Below are positions 24,704 to 32,596 of a DNA stretch of 36,266 nt, piece after piece (the stretch's first letter is position 1; each line of letters begins with the position of its first letter). The notes beneath the pieces were generated by a model, which saw only the letters and a list, made by a program, of their open reading frames with translations, did no database searches and was not told where the DNA came from. Where the stretch lies: positions 1-36,266 of the forward strand of contig CAMDWG010000026.1 in the NCBI GenBank assembly GCA_945878375.1, read 5' to 3'. A program made the translations under genes and the position numbers. This stretch comes from Roseomonas mucosa. GTDB taxonomy: Bacteria; Pseudomonadota; Alphaproteobacteria; Acetobacterales; Acetobacteraceae.

Positions 24704-25711
24704 TCAGTTTGCTGCGAGGGTCTGGTAGGCTCGGGCGGTCAGCAGCGCGACGGCACGGTCGGTCAGCACATCGAGCGCGAGGCGCCCACGCGCCTCGGCG
24801 ATCCACCCCTCCATTACGCCGAGCGCCGGCGGGTCGAGTTGTGCAGCGAGTGTCGCGGCGCTCGCCAAGTCGCCCCGCGTCAAATCATGTCGCGTCGCTT
24901 CGAGAATGCGACGCCGACGGTCGACGGTAGCTGCGGGCGTATCGCCCGTGAAAAGGGCGCCGATCCACGCCGAAATGCGACCAGGCCCGCCGGTTGGTGC
25001 TTCTTCCTGACCGATCGAAAGGGCGGAGTCGGCGAGGGCTTCGAAGCGTGTGCCGAGCGTGGAAGCGCTTGGCACGCCGGTGGCGAATGGTGCCATCGCC
25101 TCAAGCACGGCGCCCAGCGGTGCAAGGCCTGTCCCCGCGGTAAGGGCGCCTTGGAGTTCGTCTGCAAACGCCCGGCCGCTGCCTGCCGTATCTTGCAGAG
25201 CAAGGCCAGCGCGGATGGCGCTGTCGGTGCGGTCGCGCGCGGTACGGAGCGCAGCGAGGTGAGCGCTAGCTTCGGCGCGCGCGGCCTCTAGCGCCGCCGC
25301 GGCGCGTGCGCGTTCCTGGTCGAGCGCGGCCTGGGCCAAGGCCAACTGGGAAGAGGGGAGGGGAGTAGAAGAACCCGCAGCGGGTGCGGACGCCGGGGCA
25401 GGCGGTGCAGTCACGGGCTCGCCCCCTATCAGATAGCCCCCGAGGAAGGCCACTATACCGACGCCCGCCATGCGGAGCGCGACGTTCTCGTGCCAGGCGC
25501 GCTCGGGCGGGGCGGAGGCCGAGGCCAAGGCGACGGGGGCGGGCGGTTGGACAGCGGCAGGCTCGGGCATCACGGGGGCAGGAGGCTCGGCTAACGGGGC
25601 GGCGACAGGCTCTGCCGCCGTAGCTGGCAACGCCGCCGTGCTGGGAAACTGCTGGGCGAGTTCCGATAGCGACTTCGCGTCTACGTCAGGGATAAGCGGC
25701 TTACGAGTCAT
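24704..25711 (-). CDS. Membrane protein with Ala-rich coiled coil, mitofilin-like
   Basis: 335 residues. A Pro/Ala-rich cytosolic N-terminal part (1-70), one membrane helix (about 80-98, AGVGIVAFLGGYLIGG), a Pro/Ser linker, a long Ala/Glu/Arg coiled coil (about 120-165) and a helical C-terminal domain. This plan is that of alphaproteobacterial mitofilin-like (COG4223) proteins, but sequence similarity is not certain. The ATG at 25711 is 2 bp after the parA-like stop, so it belongs to that operon and may be its membrane partner. The pairing is unusual; function unknown. Confidence 0.55.
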   Translation of the reverse strand: MTRKPLIPDVDAKSLSELAQQFPSTAALPATAAEPVAAPLAEPPAPVMPEPAAVQPPAPVALASASAPPERAWHENVALRMAGVGIVAFLGGYLIGGEPVTAPPAPASAPAAGSSTPLPSSQLALAQAALDQERARAAAALEAARAEASAHLAALRTARDRTDSAIRAGLALQDTAGSGRAFADELQGALTAGTGLAPLGAVLEAMAPFATGVPSASTLGTRFEALADSALSIGQEEAPTGGPGRISAWIGALFTGDTPAATVDRRRRILEATRHDLTRGDLASAATLAAQLDPPALGVMEGWIAEARGRLALDVLTDRAVALLTARAYQTLAAN

Positions 25712-25713
25712 GG

Positions 25714-26436
25714 TCAGTTCCCGTTTTGGGCGGTTATTGCAGTCCGGACGCCAGCCTGCCGCGGACGCCACCAGTCGAGCGACTCAAGCTCGATAGCCAG
25801 CGCCTCGATCTCCCGCGCGGCGCGGCCGGAGGGTTCAAGCATGACGGGGGAGGAGCCATGGAAGCTCGCTTCCTGGAAGATCGCTCTATCGGCAATGCGG
25901 GCCGCCAGCGGCTCAGCGTCCAACGCCACAAGTTGCCGGTGGCTATGGTCGGCCACGCCTGAGCGCTTCACGCGGGTGAGCAGGGTGCGGGCTGGGATGC
26001 TGCGCCTGGTTAGGCGGCTCGCGCTCTCAACCAAGCGGCGCATGCGCAGTGCTTCGAAGACATTGGCCTCATCGGTCATGACGGGGATGAGCACGAGGTC
26101 AGCGGCGCCGACAGCGAACACGTTGGCTTGGCTGCCGAAGCCGGGGCAGTCGATCAGTATCAGGTCGTGCCGGTCGGCGAGGTCGCCGACGACTGGGATG
26201 ATACGGTCTTCGGCAGCCTCGGTGCGGAGCGTCATTGCCGCGAGGGCGGAGCCCTTGGCATGCCAACGGGTCAGTGTCTGATTGGGGTCGGCGTCTAGCA
26301 GGGCCACGCGGTGTCCGGCGCAGTGCCAGTAGGTGGCGAGGCAGGCGATGGTCGTGGATTTCCCTGCGCCACCCTTGCCTGTGGCAGCGACCAGGATCCT
26401 GGCGCGGGGGAGACCCCCCTGCTCATCATTGTGCAT
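25714..26436 (-). CDS. parA: Second ParA-family ATPase
   Basis: 240 residues. Canonical deviant Walker A, TGKGGAGKSTT at residues 19-29, with both lysines; Walker A' LLDADPNQTLTRW; Walker B LILIDCPGFGSQAN. The DPNQTLTRW segment resembles ParA-like proteins of plasmids and conjugative elements. Of the possible starts I take ATG 26436, 10 residues before the first strand; 26478 is also open. The gene overlaps nothing upstream and is followed after 2 bp by the membrane protein. There is no ParB or ribbon-helix-helix partner beside it. Confidence 0.85.
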   Translation of the reverse strand: MHNDEQGGLPRARILVAATGKGGAGKSTTIACLATYWHCAGHRVALLDADPNQTLTRWHAKGSALAAMTLRTEAAEDRIIPVVGDLADRHDLILIDCPGFGSQANVFAVGAADLVLIPVMTDEANVFEALRMRRLVESASRLTRRSIPARTLLTRVKRSGVADHSHRQLVALDAEPLAARIADRAIFQEASFHGSSPVMLEPSGRAAREIEALAIELESLDWWRPRQAGVRTAITAQNGN

Positions 26437-26579
26437 CGACCAGCCCGGTCCGGAAAATGCTCGGCACGAATACTTCAATCATCCGGGGGGGATATGCAAG
26501 CCTGCGGCGTGAAAAGGCAGCAAACCCACATGTCCGAGTTGGCCGGCCGATCCGGCCATCCTGTGGGACACCTCCAGAA

Positions 26580-26763
26580 ACCCGGTGATGGTCGGGCGTT
26601 GAGGTCGGCCTCGCTGGCCAAACCGCGGCTCGATCGCCAGCGCGCAGGGTTTGAACGTGCTCACGATCGCCAGCACGCGGATCTTCCGTCCCGTCGCGAC
26701 TCGGTCGTGCACGAAGTCCATCGTCCACGGCTCGTTCGCATGCCCGGCTTCTGCCGCCGGCAC
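26580..26763 (-). pseudogene. IS3-family OrfB fragment
   Basis: The minus-strand frame reads NEPWTMDFVHDRVATGRKIR then VLAIVSTFKPCALAIE. WxMDFVHD is the first catalytic Asp block of IS3-family (IS407-like) integrase cores. About 55 residues are left, and the rest of the domain is missing on both sides. It is unrelated to the intact IS at 23356, whose block reads WAMDITYI. Confidence 0.7.
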
Positions 26764-26805
26764 CCTGATTCGAACAGTCGCTGTCGGCCGGGCCCGCGGT
26801 GCGTG

Positions 26806-27621
26806 CTACGACTGCGGCAGCTGCGAGACGTGCGCCATGCCGCTCCGCATCTCAAGGACATGTCCGGCGGGAACCTCGCGCCAGCCGCCCTTATGCATGT
26901 CGAGCGGTTCGGAGAGCACCAGAACGCAGCCGCGGCCGGGTTCCACCACCACCTCGCCGCCCTGCACGCCGATCTCGCCCCCTTCGGCGTAGAACAGGCT
27001 CGGCGGGTTGGGGTTGGAGGAGTAGCGCGCTGCCCAGAGCCGCTCGCCATCCGCCACCGCGACGGTCATGCGGAAGGGCTCCTCCACACCATGCTCGGCC
27101 ATCACGCCCCTGATCTGGCGAATGGTACGGGCGATCGCCAGCGGCGCGTTTTCCAGTAGGCCGTTGCCGATGGCCAGCAGGAAGAAGGCCTCGCTATCGG
27201 TGGTGCCGAGGCGGTGGTCATATGCTTCGCCGGGGATCAGGTTCTCGATCGCGCGTCGGATCTTCGCATAGCCGCCGATCTGGCCGTTGTGCATGAACAG
27301 CGCGTTCTCGAACCGGAAGGGATGGCAGTTTTCCCGGCTTGTCGATGTGCCGGTGGAGGCTCGTACATGCGCGAAGAATAGGCGTGAGCGGATCTGCTCG
27401 GCAATGCTGCGAAGGTTGGCATCGTGCCAGGCCGGCAGCGTATCGCGGTACAGGCCAGGGAAGCCGCGCTCCCCGTACCAACCCAGGCCAAAGCCATCGC
27501 CATTGGTGGTGTTGGCGCCCATGGTGGCATGCAGGCTTTGCCGGATGAGCGAATTCTGCGGCTGAAATAATAACCGATCGATGCGTTGTGGCGCACCTGC
27601 ATAGGCCAGCCAGCGGCACAT
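26806..27621 (-). CDS. Class II glutamine amidotransferase
   Basis: 271 residues from the ATG at 27621, chosen because Cys2 (MCRWLAYAG) becomes the N-terminal nucleophile after Met removal. Family marks follow: NTTNGDGFGLGWYG, FFAHVRASTG, NCHPFRFENALFMHNGQIGG with the oxyanion Asn-Gly, and GTTDSEAFF. It is of the YafJ/EgtC type and would release ammonia from glutamine or hydrolyse a gamma-glutamyl bond. A GGGGGG run lies 7-12 bp upstream. It diverges from the glutamate-synthase-like gene at 28049, which lacks a glutaminase domain, so the two might work together. Confidence 0.9.
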   Translation of the reverse strand: MCRWLAYAGAPQRIDRLLFQPQNSLIRQSLHATMGANTTNGDGFGLGWYGERGFPGLYRDTLPAWHDANLRSIAEQIRSRLFFAHVRASTGTSTSRENCHPFRFENALFMHNGQIGGYAKIRRAIENLIPGEAYDHRLGTTDSEAFFLLAIGNGLLENAPLAIARTIRQIRGVMAEHGVEEPFRMTVAVADGERLWAARYSSNPNPPSLFYAEGGEIGVQGGEVVVEPGRGCVLVLSEPLDMHKGGWREVPAGHVLEMRSGMAHVSQLPQS

Positions 27622-28048
27622 GGTGGTTCCCCCCCAACCTTGATCACGGGAGCATGATAGTACGGAGCCGCCGTCGGATTGTAACGGGCTGCGCATTCGG
27701 TGTAGCGCATACTGTGTACAGGTATTGTTTTGGTCGTACGGACACTCGATGTCGGTGAGGCCAGAGGCCGGGGCGCGGAGCCATACGCACCAGGGCCGCT
27801 TGTGCTTCGGAAGACCCCGATGCAAGCCTCCCGGGACAGCTTCCGTCTGGCGCGCGAAAAACAGAATTGCTCGATGGCCACATAGCTGTCCCGTCTGACA
27901 GTCTCGATCCGGCGGACACCCATCACGCCAGATCAGACCTGCGTCAGATCAAGTCGAGACTTCTACAGCAGAAAAGAAACTTCATACGTTTGCACTTGGA
28001 CCCCCACGTGGCTACCATGTCCGGGCGTCAACGCGAAGGCCTTGCCGA
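27622..28048. other. Divergent intergenic region
   Basis: 427 bp between divergent genes, holding both promoters. Frames on the minus strand give fragments such as ETVRRDSYVAIEQF and VHSMRYTECAARYN that might be relics, but none is continuous with a recognisable protein. I find no clear riboswitch, tRNA or strong palindrome. Confidence 0.4.
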
Positions 28049-29671
28049 ATGCCGCCGCTTGCCTTTTTCACCCGTCTCCTGCCGCTCATTCTCGCGGCGC
28101 TTGGTAGCGTGGTCGCGCTGGTCGCGCTGGTCGCTTGGCCGGCGCAGGCGATTTGGCTGATGGCGCCGCTGCTGCTCTGCGGCGCGTTCACTGCGCTCGG
28201 CCTGTGGGACCTCACGCAGCGCAAGCACGCGGTGCTCCGCAACTACCCGATCACGGCGCATCTCCGCTTTTTGCTGGAGAAGATCCGGCCGGAGATGAGA
28301 CAGTACTTCTTCGAGGACGAGAAGACCGGCACGCCCTTCAGCCGCGACAAGCGAGCCGTCGTCTATCAGCGTGCCAAGATGCAGCTCGACAAGCGGCCCT
28401 TTGGCACCCAGTACGAGGTCTATCAGCCGGGCTTCGAATGGCTGCACCACTCGGTCGTCGCCCGCACGCCCGGGCAGGCGCCGCTGCGCGTCGACATCGG
28501 CGGCTACGACGCCTCGATCTTCAACATCTCAGCGATGAGCTTCGGCGCGCTCTCGGCCAATGCCATCATCGCACTCAATCGCGGCGCCAAGGCTGGGGGC
28601 TTCGCGCATGACACAGGGGAGGGGGGGCTGAGCCCTCACCACCGCCACGGCGGCGACATCATCTGGGAAATCGGGAGCGGCTATTTCGGTGCGCGTAACC
28701 CGGATGGCAGCTTTTCGCCCGAGCGCTTTGCCGCGACAGCGGCCGACCCACAGGTCAAGATGGTTGAGCTGAAGCTCAGCCAGGGCGCCAAGCCCGGTCA
28801 TGGTGGCGTACTGCCGGCCGCCAAGGTCAGTGCCGAGATCGCCGCGACCCGTGGCGTGCCGGTCGGCCAGGACTGTATCTCCCCCGCCTGTCACTCGGCT
28901 TTCGCGACCCCGGTCGAGATGCTGCGTTTCATCGCCGAGATGAAGCGCCTCGCGGGAGGCAAGCCGGCCGGCTTCAAGCTCTGCATCGGCCATCCCTGGG
29001 AGTTCCTGTCGATCTGCAAGGCGATGCTGGAGACCGGCATCACGCCGGACTTCATCGTCATCGACGGCGCCGAAGGCGGGACGGGCGCCGCGCCGCTGGA
29101 GTTCATGGATCATCTCGGCATGCCCCTGCGCGAGGGCCTGTCCTTCGCGCACAATGCACTGGTCGGAATCGGCGTCAGGGACCGCATCCGGCTCGGCGCC
29201 TCTGGCAAGATTGCAACCGCTTTCGACATCGCGCGCACGCTCGCGCTCGGTGCGGATTGGTGCAATTCGGCGCGCGGCTTCATGTTCGCGCTGGGCTGCA
29301 TCCAGTCCCTCTCCTGCCACACAGATCGCTGCCCGACCGGCGTGGCGACGCAGGACCCGATGCGTGCCCGTGCGCTTGATGTGCCGGACAAGGCGATGCG
29401 TGTCGCGCAATTCCACGCGGCGACCCTGCATGCGCTCGCTGAATTGACTGCGGCCGCTGGCCTCGACCATCCGAGCCAGTTCCGACTGGAGCATTTCCGC
29501 CGGCGCGTTTCGGCGCAGGATGTACGCTGTTTCTCGGAACTCTACCCGCGCCTAGCTCCCGGCGCGCTGCTCGCCGGCTCGGACGACCCGCGCTACGCCC
29601 CCTTCTGGGAGATGGCGGACGCCCACGGCTTCCAGCCACGCGCCTTCCGCGCGGCCCTGGCCGCGGAATAG
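28049..29671 (+). CDS. FMN-binding glutamate-synthase-like protein
   Basis: 540 residues. Two N-terminal membrane helices (about 7-50, broken by a short WPAQ turn), then a domain with FNISAMSFGALSANAI, GEGGLSPHH, SQGAKPGHGGVLP, IDGAEGGTGAAP and CHTDRCPTGVATQDP. These are the FMN and iron-sulfur marks of the glutamate synthase central domain; the Cys set CIQSLSC/C would bind a 3Fe-4S cluster. The amidotransferase domain of true GltB is missing. The divergent class II amidotransferase gene could supply it. Stand-alone members of this family are membrane-attached oxidoreductases of uncertain substrate. GAAGG lies 11 bp before the ATG. Confidence 0.9.
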   Translation: MPPLAFFTRLLPLILAALGSVVALVALVAWPAQAIWLMAPLLLCGAFTALGLWDLTQRKHAVLRNYPITAHLRFLLEKIRPEMRQYFFEDEKTGTPFSRDKRAVVYQRAKMQLDKRPFGTQYEVYQPGFEWLHHSVVARTPGQAPLRVDIGGYDASIFNISAMSFGALSANAIIALNRGAKAGGFAHDTGEGGLSPHHRHGGDIIWEIGSGYFGARNPDGSFSPERFAATAADPQVKMVELKLSQGAKPGHGGVLPAAKVSAEIAATRGVPVGQDCISPACHSAFATPVEMLRFIAEMKRLAGGKPAGFKLCIGHPWEFLSICKAMLETGITPDFIVIDGAEGGTGAAPLEFMDHLGMPLREGLSFAHNALVGIGVRDRIRLGASGKIATAFDIARTLALGADWCNSARGFMFALGCIQSLSCHTDRCPTGVATQDPMRARALDVPDKAMRVAQFHAATLHALAELTAAAGLDHPSQFRLEHFRRRVSAQDVRCFSELYPRLAPGALLAGSDDPRYAPFWEMADAHGFQPRAFRAALAAE

Positions 29672-29883
29672 ACGCGCGCCCATCCTACGGGGGCGGAGGA
29701 CGGCCGGATGGCCTCCGCCGCCGCCATGGACCTCGGGCGACTGCTGAAGCAGAAGCCGCGCCAGGGGATCCGCCCTCGTGATTGACGAGCAGCGGGAATT
29801 GGTATGTGGAGACCTGTGCGCGGAAGCCTTGGTGGTTGGCGTGCTGGCTGATTCTCTTTGCTTCGCGAGCGTGGCGCGGGGAC

Positions 29884-30480
29884 ATGGCATATCGGACCAT
29901 CGGCCAAGAAAGCCTGACGCCTGACGGCACCTCGCGCAGCGGGGCGGTACTGGAGCGCCTTTCGTCTCTGATCGACTGGCAGCCTGTCGCCGCGCTGCTC
30001 GCCCCGCTCTACTCCTCCGCCAAGCGCGAACCTGCCTCGCCGCCCTTGTCAATGTTCAAGGCATTGCTGATGGCGGTCTGGTACCATCTGTCGGACGTGA
30101 AGCTGGCCGAGGCGCTGGAGGACCGGGCGAACTTCCGCCGTTTCTGCTGCTTCGCCGCACGGGAGGTCACGCCCGAGCGCACCGCCTTCGTCCGCTTCCG
30201 TCGCGCGCTCATCACGCAGGGCCTGGACCGGCAGTTGTTCGACGCTGCCACCGTGGAGTTCGACGTGCGCGCGATCATGGTCAAGACCGCCACGCTGGTG
30301 GATGCGACGATCAACGCCTCTGCCAGCAAGGGCGATGGCGAGGCGCGCTGGGTCAAACACCGCAGCCGCATCTCGGTGCATGGCTTCAAGGCACATGTTG
30401 GCGCCGACGCCGACACCGCGCTGGTTGAGCAGGTGTCGATGACACCGGCGAATGGGCATGAAGGGCGCGAAGGGCCGGCC
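29884..30480 (+). pseudogene. N-terminal part of an IS5-type transposase
   Basis: The frame reads MAYRTIGQESL, PLSMFKALLMAVWYHLSD, ALEDRANFRRFCCF, then TLVDATINASAS with the first catalytic Asp and HGFKAHVGADADTALVEQVS. This is a standard IS5 (IS1031-like) N-terminal half. It stops matching after TPANGHEGREGP, where the promoter region of the next gene begins; the second Asp and the Glu are lost. The ATG has GCGGGGAC just upstream. Confidence 0.85.
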
Positions 30481-30499
30481 GCTTGCAGCATCACCGCTG

Positions 30500-30543
30500 G
30501 TTCCGTTTTTGTTCTTGACAATGAAGCAATGATAGGAATAAAA
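30500..30543 (+). promoter_or_regulatory. Promoter with putative LexA (SOS) box before the mosaic nuclease gene
   Basis: GTTC at 30500-30503 and GTTC at 30511-30514 are exactly 7 bp apart (GTTC-N7-GTTC), directly followed by TTGACA at 30515-30520 and a weak -10 (ATAAAA) 17 bp later. ATAGGAA lies at the same distance from TTGACA (17 bp) as in the promoter at 19086, so the two promoters are related. Confidence 0.5.
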
Positions 30544-30566
30544 GCCCTGACTCGGAGGTGCTGCTG

Positions 30567-31877
30567 ATGGCTAATCTCATCCCCGTGACTGAAGAGAGCC
30601 TCCGGGCCGCAATGCGAGATCCGCGCTATTGGCGGTCAGGCCACCCCGAGCGGGAGGCCTATGACCGGTGGGTCACCGAGGGCTGGGAGACCTTCGTACG
30701 CGAGGGCGAGGGGAAGAATGGCGTGGTCCACGTCCGCGCCTATTCCCGCATCGCCGGGATAGGCGTCCACCTCGTCGAGGAACAGGAACCGCGCCGTCAT
30801 CGAGCGCAGCCCGACCGCGCTATTGGCCCCGGTCAGCACCAGGATGCCGCCGGGGAATTCCTTCGACAGCATGGTGTTGCCGCTGTCACGGGCCCGGGCC
30901 GGCGCCACCCGCTCCCGCAGCGCGGGCGTCTCCTCCAGCAGCGGGTCGATGCGCTGGCGCGAGAAGCGCTTGGCCAGTTCCACGGTCGGCTGCACCGCCA
31001 GCGCGGGCGCCGGCACGTGGTGCATGATGTAGGTGAGCCAGTTGTTGCCGCTTTCCGTCGCGCCGACCTGCGCGCCCTTCATGAACACGACGCGCCGGGC
31101 GGGATGCACGGCCGACAGCGCGTCCATCACGTCCTTCAGATACGGCGTGCGGCTGGTGCGCCAGGGGCCCGGTTCCGCGGAGGCGCGGCTGCCGAGCATG
31201 CGGTGCCGCTCGGCCCATTCCGAGACGGTGAGCTGCGGCGGCGGCCGGAGCATGGCGCCCACGCGCCGGCGCACATGGTCACGGCTGCGGAGACCGGTCC
31301 CCTCCGAGGCCTGCTGGATCGAAGCGATCGGCCGCCTCCGTCACCGGTCGCGACGCCGGAAGAGGTCGTTGACGCTGCCTATAAAGCCCTTCAGGCGGCA
31401 CTGCGCGATGAGCTCCTGGGGCGCATCCTGGAGAATAGCCCGGCCTTCTTTGAGCAACTGATCGTCGAACTTCTGGTGGCCATGGGCTACGGGGGGTCAC
31501 GTCTGAATGCCGCGGAGCAACTCGGCAAGTCCGGTGACGGCGGCGTCGATGGCGTGATCAATGAGGACGTCCTCGGCCTCGATCGGGTCTATGTGCAGGC
31601 CAAGCGGCACGCGCCTGGCAGCACCATCGGGCGGCCGGAGATCCAGGCGTTTACCGGCAGCCTCGTCGGCCTCGGCGCCTCGAAAGGCGTCTTCGTGACG
31701 ACCTCCGCGTTCTCTGCCCAGGCCATCGACTTCGCATCGAGGATCCCGCAGCGCGTGGTGCTGATTAACGGGAAACGCTTGACCGAACTGATGGTCGAGC
31801 ACGGTGTCGGGGTGCGAATCAGCCGAACCGTTGAGTTTAAACGCCTGGACGAGGATTTTTTCTCGGAGGAGGAGTGA
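30567..31877 (+). CDS. Mosaic ORF: shared N-terminal domain, inverted terminase segment, Mrr nuclease domain
   Basis: 436 codons without a stop. Residues 1-60 (NLIPVTEESLRAAMRD, RYWRSGHPEREAY, VVHVRAYSRI) match the N-terminal domain of the muramidase at 19143. Residues about 61-235 are the antisense reading of a terminase fragment: Arg/His/Gly-rich and not protein-like. Residues about 250-436 are the C-terminal part of an Mrr-type restriction endonuclease: FFEQLIVELLVAMGYGG, GDGGVDGVI with the catalytic Asp, VYVQAKR (the QxK motif) and KGVFVTTSAF, ending at the usual place. The winged-helix N-terminal part of Mrr is missing. GGAGG is 8 bp before the ATG. It is either a broken gene still in frame by chance or a chimera; an intact ancestor would be shared domain plus nuclease. 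Confidence 0.65.
   Translation: MANLIPVTEESLRAAMRDPRYWRSGHPEREAYDRWVTEGWETFVREGEGKNGVVHVRAYSRIAGIGVHLVEEQEPRRHRAQPDRAIGPGQHQDAAGEFLRQHGVAAVTGPGRRHPLPQRGRLLQQRVDALAREALGQFHGRLHRQRGRRHVVHDVGEPVVAAFRRADLRALHEHDAPGGMHGRQRVHHVLQIRRAAGAPGARFRGGAAAEHAVPLGPFRDGELRRRPEHGAHAPAHMVTAAETGPLRGLLDRSDRPPPSPVATPEEVVDAAYKALQAALRDELLGRILENSPAFFEQLIVELLVAMGYGGSRLNAAEQLGKSGDGGVDGVINEDVLGLDRVYVQAKRHAPGSTIGRPEIQAFTGSLVGLGASKGVFVTTSAFSAQAIDFASRIPQRVVLINGKRLTELMVEHGVGVRISRTVEFKRLDEDFFSEEE
30748..31274 (-). pseudogene. Inverted fragment of a GpA-type large terminase
   Basis: Read on the minus strand, the frame from 31274 gives LTVSEWAERHRMLGSRAS, PYLKDVMDALS, VVFMKGAQVGATESGNNWL with the ATPase Walker A-like loop, AVQPTVELAKRFSRQRIDPL, NTMLSKEFPGGILVLTGAN and RFLFLDEVDAYPGD with the Walker B. 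This is the first third of a lambda GpA-family terminase. Homology ends at about 30750, where the sense-strand mosaic ORF begins. The fragment lies inside, and antisense to, that ORF. Confidence 0.8.
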
Positions 31878-31893
31878 TCCGCCCGACCGGGCC

Positions 31894-32173
31894 GTACCAA
31901 AGTGTTCGCTCTCGAAGTACAGAATTCGGGCAAGTGGGGTTCGAACCAGGACGAGTGCCGACCGCGCTGAAGCCGGCCTTTTACCTTGGTTTTTGAGTTC
32001 CGTACTAAAACGCCCAAGTCAGGAGGTCCGGAGAGAAAGGGCCTCCGGAGAGCGATTTTCGCCTGTCTCCGCGTCCGGCCAGTCAACAGGTCTGCCCCAA
32101 AAACGCCAGGAAACCTGCCACTCAGCGCGGCGGTTGGCATGTCGGAGAGCACGGCTCGTATGGGAACTGGCGG
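31894..32173. repeat. 280-bp direct repeat, right copy, abutting tRNA-Ser
   Basis: Collinear with 18627-18905 in the same orientation. Its last bases (GAACTGGCGG) run into the 3' end of the tRNA-Ser gene (TGGC, i.e. GCCA on the tRNA strand). It begins 17 bp after the stop of the mosaic ORF. No gene is convincing within it. Confidence 0.85.
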
Positions 32174-32257
32174 ACGGGGTGGGATTCGAACCCACGAGAC
32201 GCTTTCACGTCTACACACTTTCCAGGCGTGCGCCTTCGACCACTCGGCCACCCGTCC
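32171..32257 (-). tRNA. tRNA-Ser (anticodon GGA)
   Basis: The minus strand folds as a class II tRNA: acceptor GGACGGG pairs perfectly with CCCGTCC; D-arm GGCCGAGTGGTCGAAGGC region; anticodon stem CACGC/GTGTG with loop CTGGAAA, so anticodon GGA; a long variable arm (GACGTGAAAGCGTC); T-arm GTGGG-TTCGAAT-CCCAC; discriminator G. CCA is encoded (32168-32170). It reads Ser codons UCC and UCU. Its 3' end points at the 280-bp repeat, as expected for an integration site. Confidence 0.95.
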
Positions 32258-32259
32258 CA

Positions 32260-32596
32260 CGGTGCCTGCACCCTCTACCAGACCTTGGAAGGGATACAAC
32301 CCCGCCATTGCGGCCCGCCGCATCCCACAGGAGCAGATTCCTTGGACCCGGCTGGGACTTGCAGCCGAGAGCAGCGCCCGGTCGGGTCGAACCGCTCCGC
32401 GGTTCCGCCGATCGGTCTAAGCCGCTCTAGGTGCCGCCGGCGATGAGCGTCTTGGTTGGCCGCGGAGTTGGTAAGGGGAGGAGTTGGCCATGTGGCTGCC
32501 GTGTGGGCATGGCGGCCACCAAAGGCTGGAGGCGATGCGCAAGTGTGGGATGGGCGGCAAGGGCCCCAGCGTGCATCGGCTAGACCGCTGCAAGCC
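32260..32596. other. Gap between tRNA-Ser and the tungstate transporter
   Basis: No ORF here has a recognisable protein or a good ribosome-binding site. It should contain the tRNA promoter (right of 32257, leftward) and the 3' end of the transporter transcript. I see no clear terminator hairpin with a T-run. Confidence 0.4.

Noticed and set aside
22712-30480. The two IS5-type fragments as halves of one split transposase
   Set aside because: The C-terminal piece (DAGHQG, RWVVERT type) and the N-terminal piece (MAYRTIGQESL type) belong to different IS5 subgroups by their motifs.
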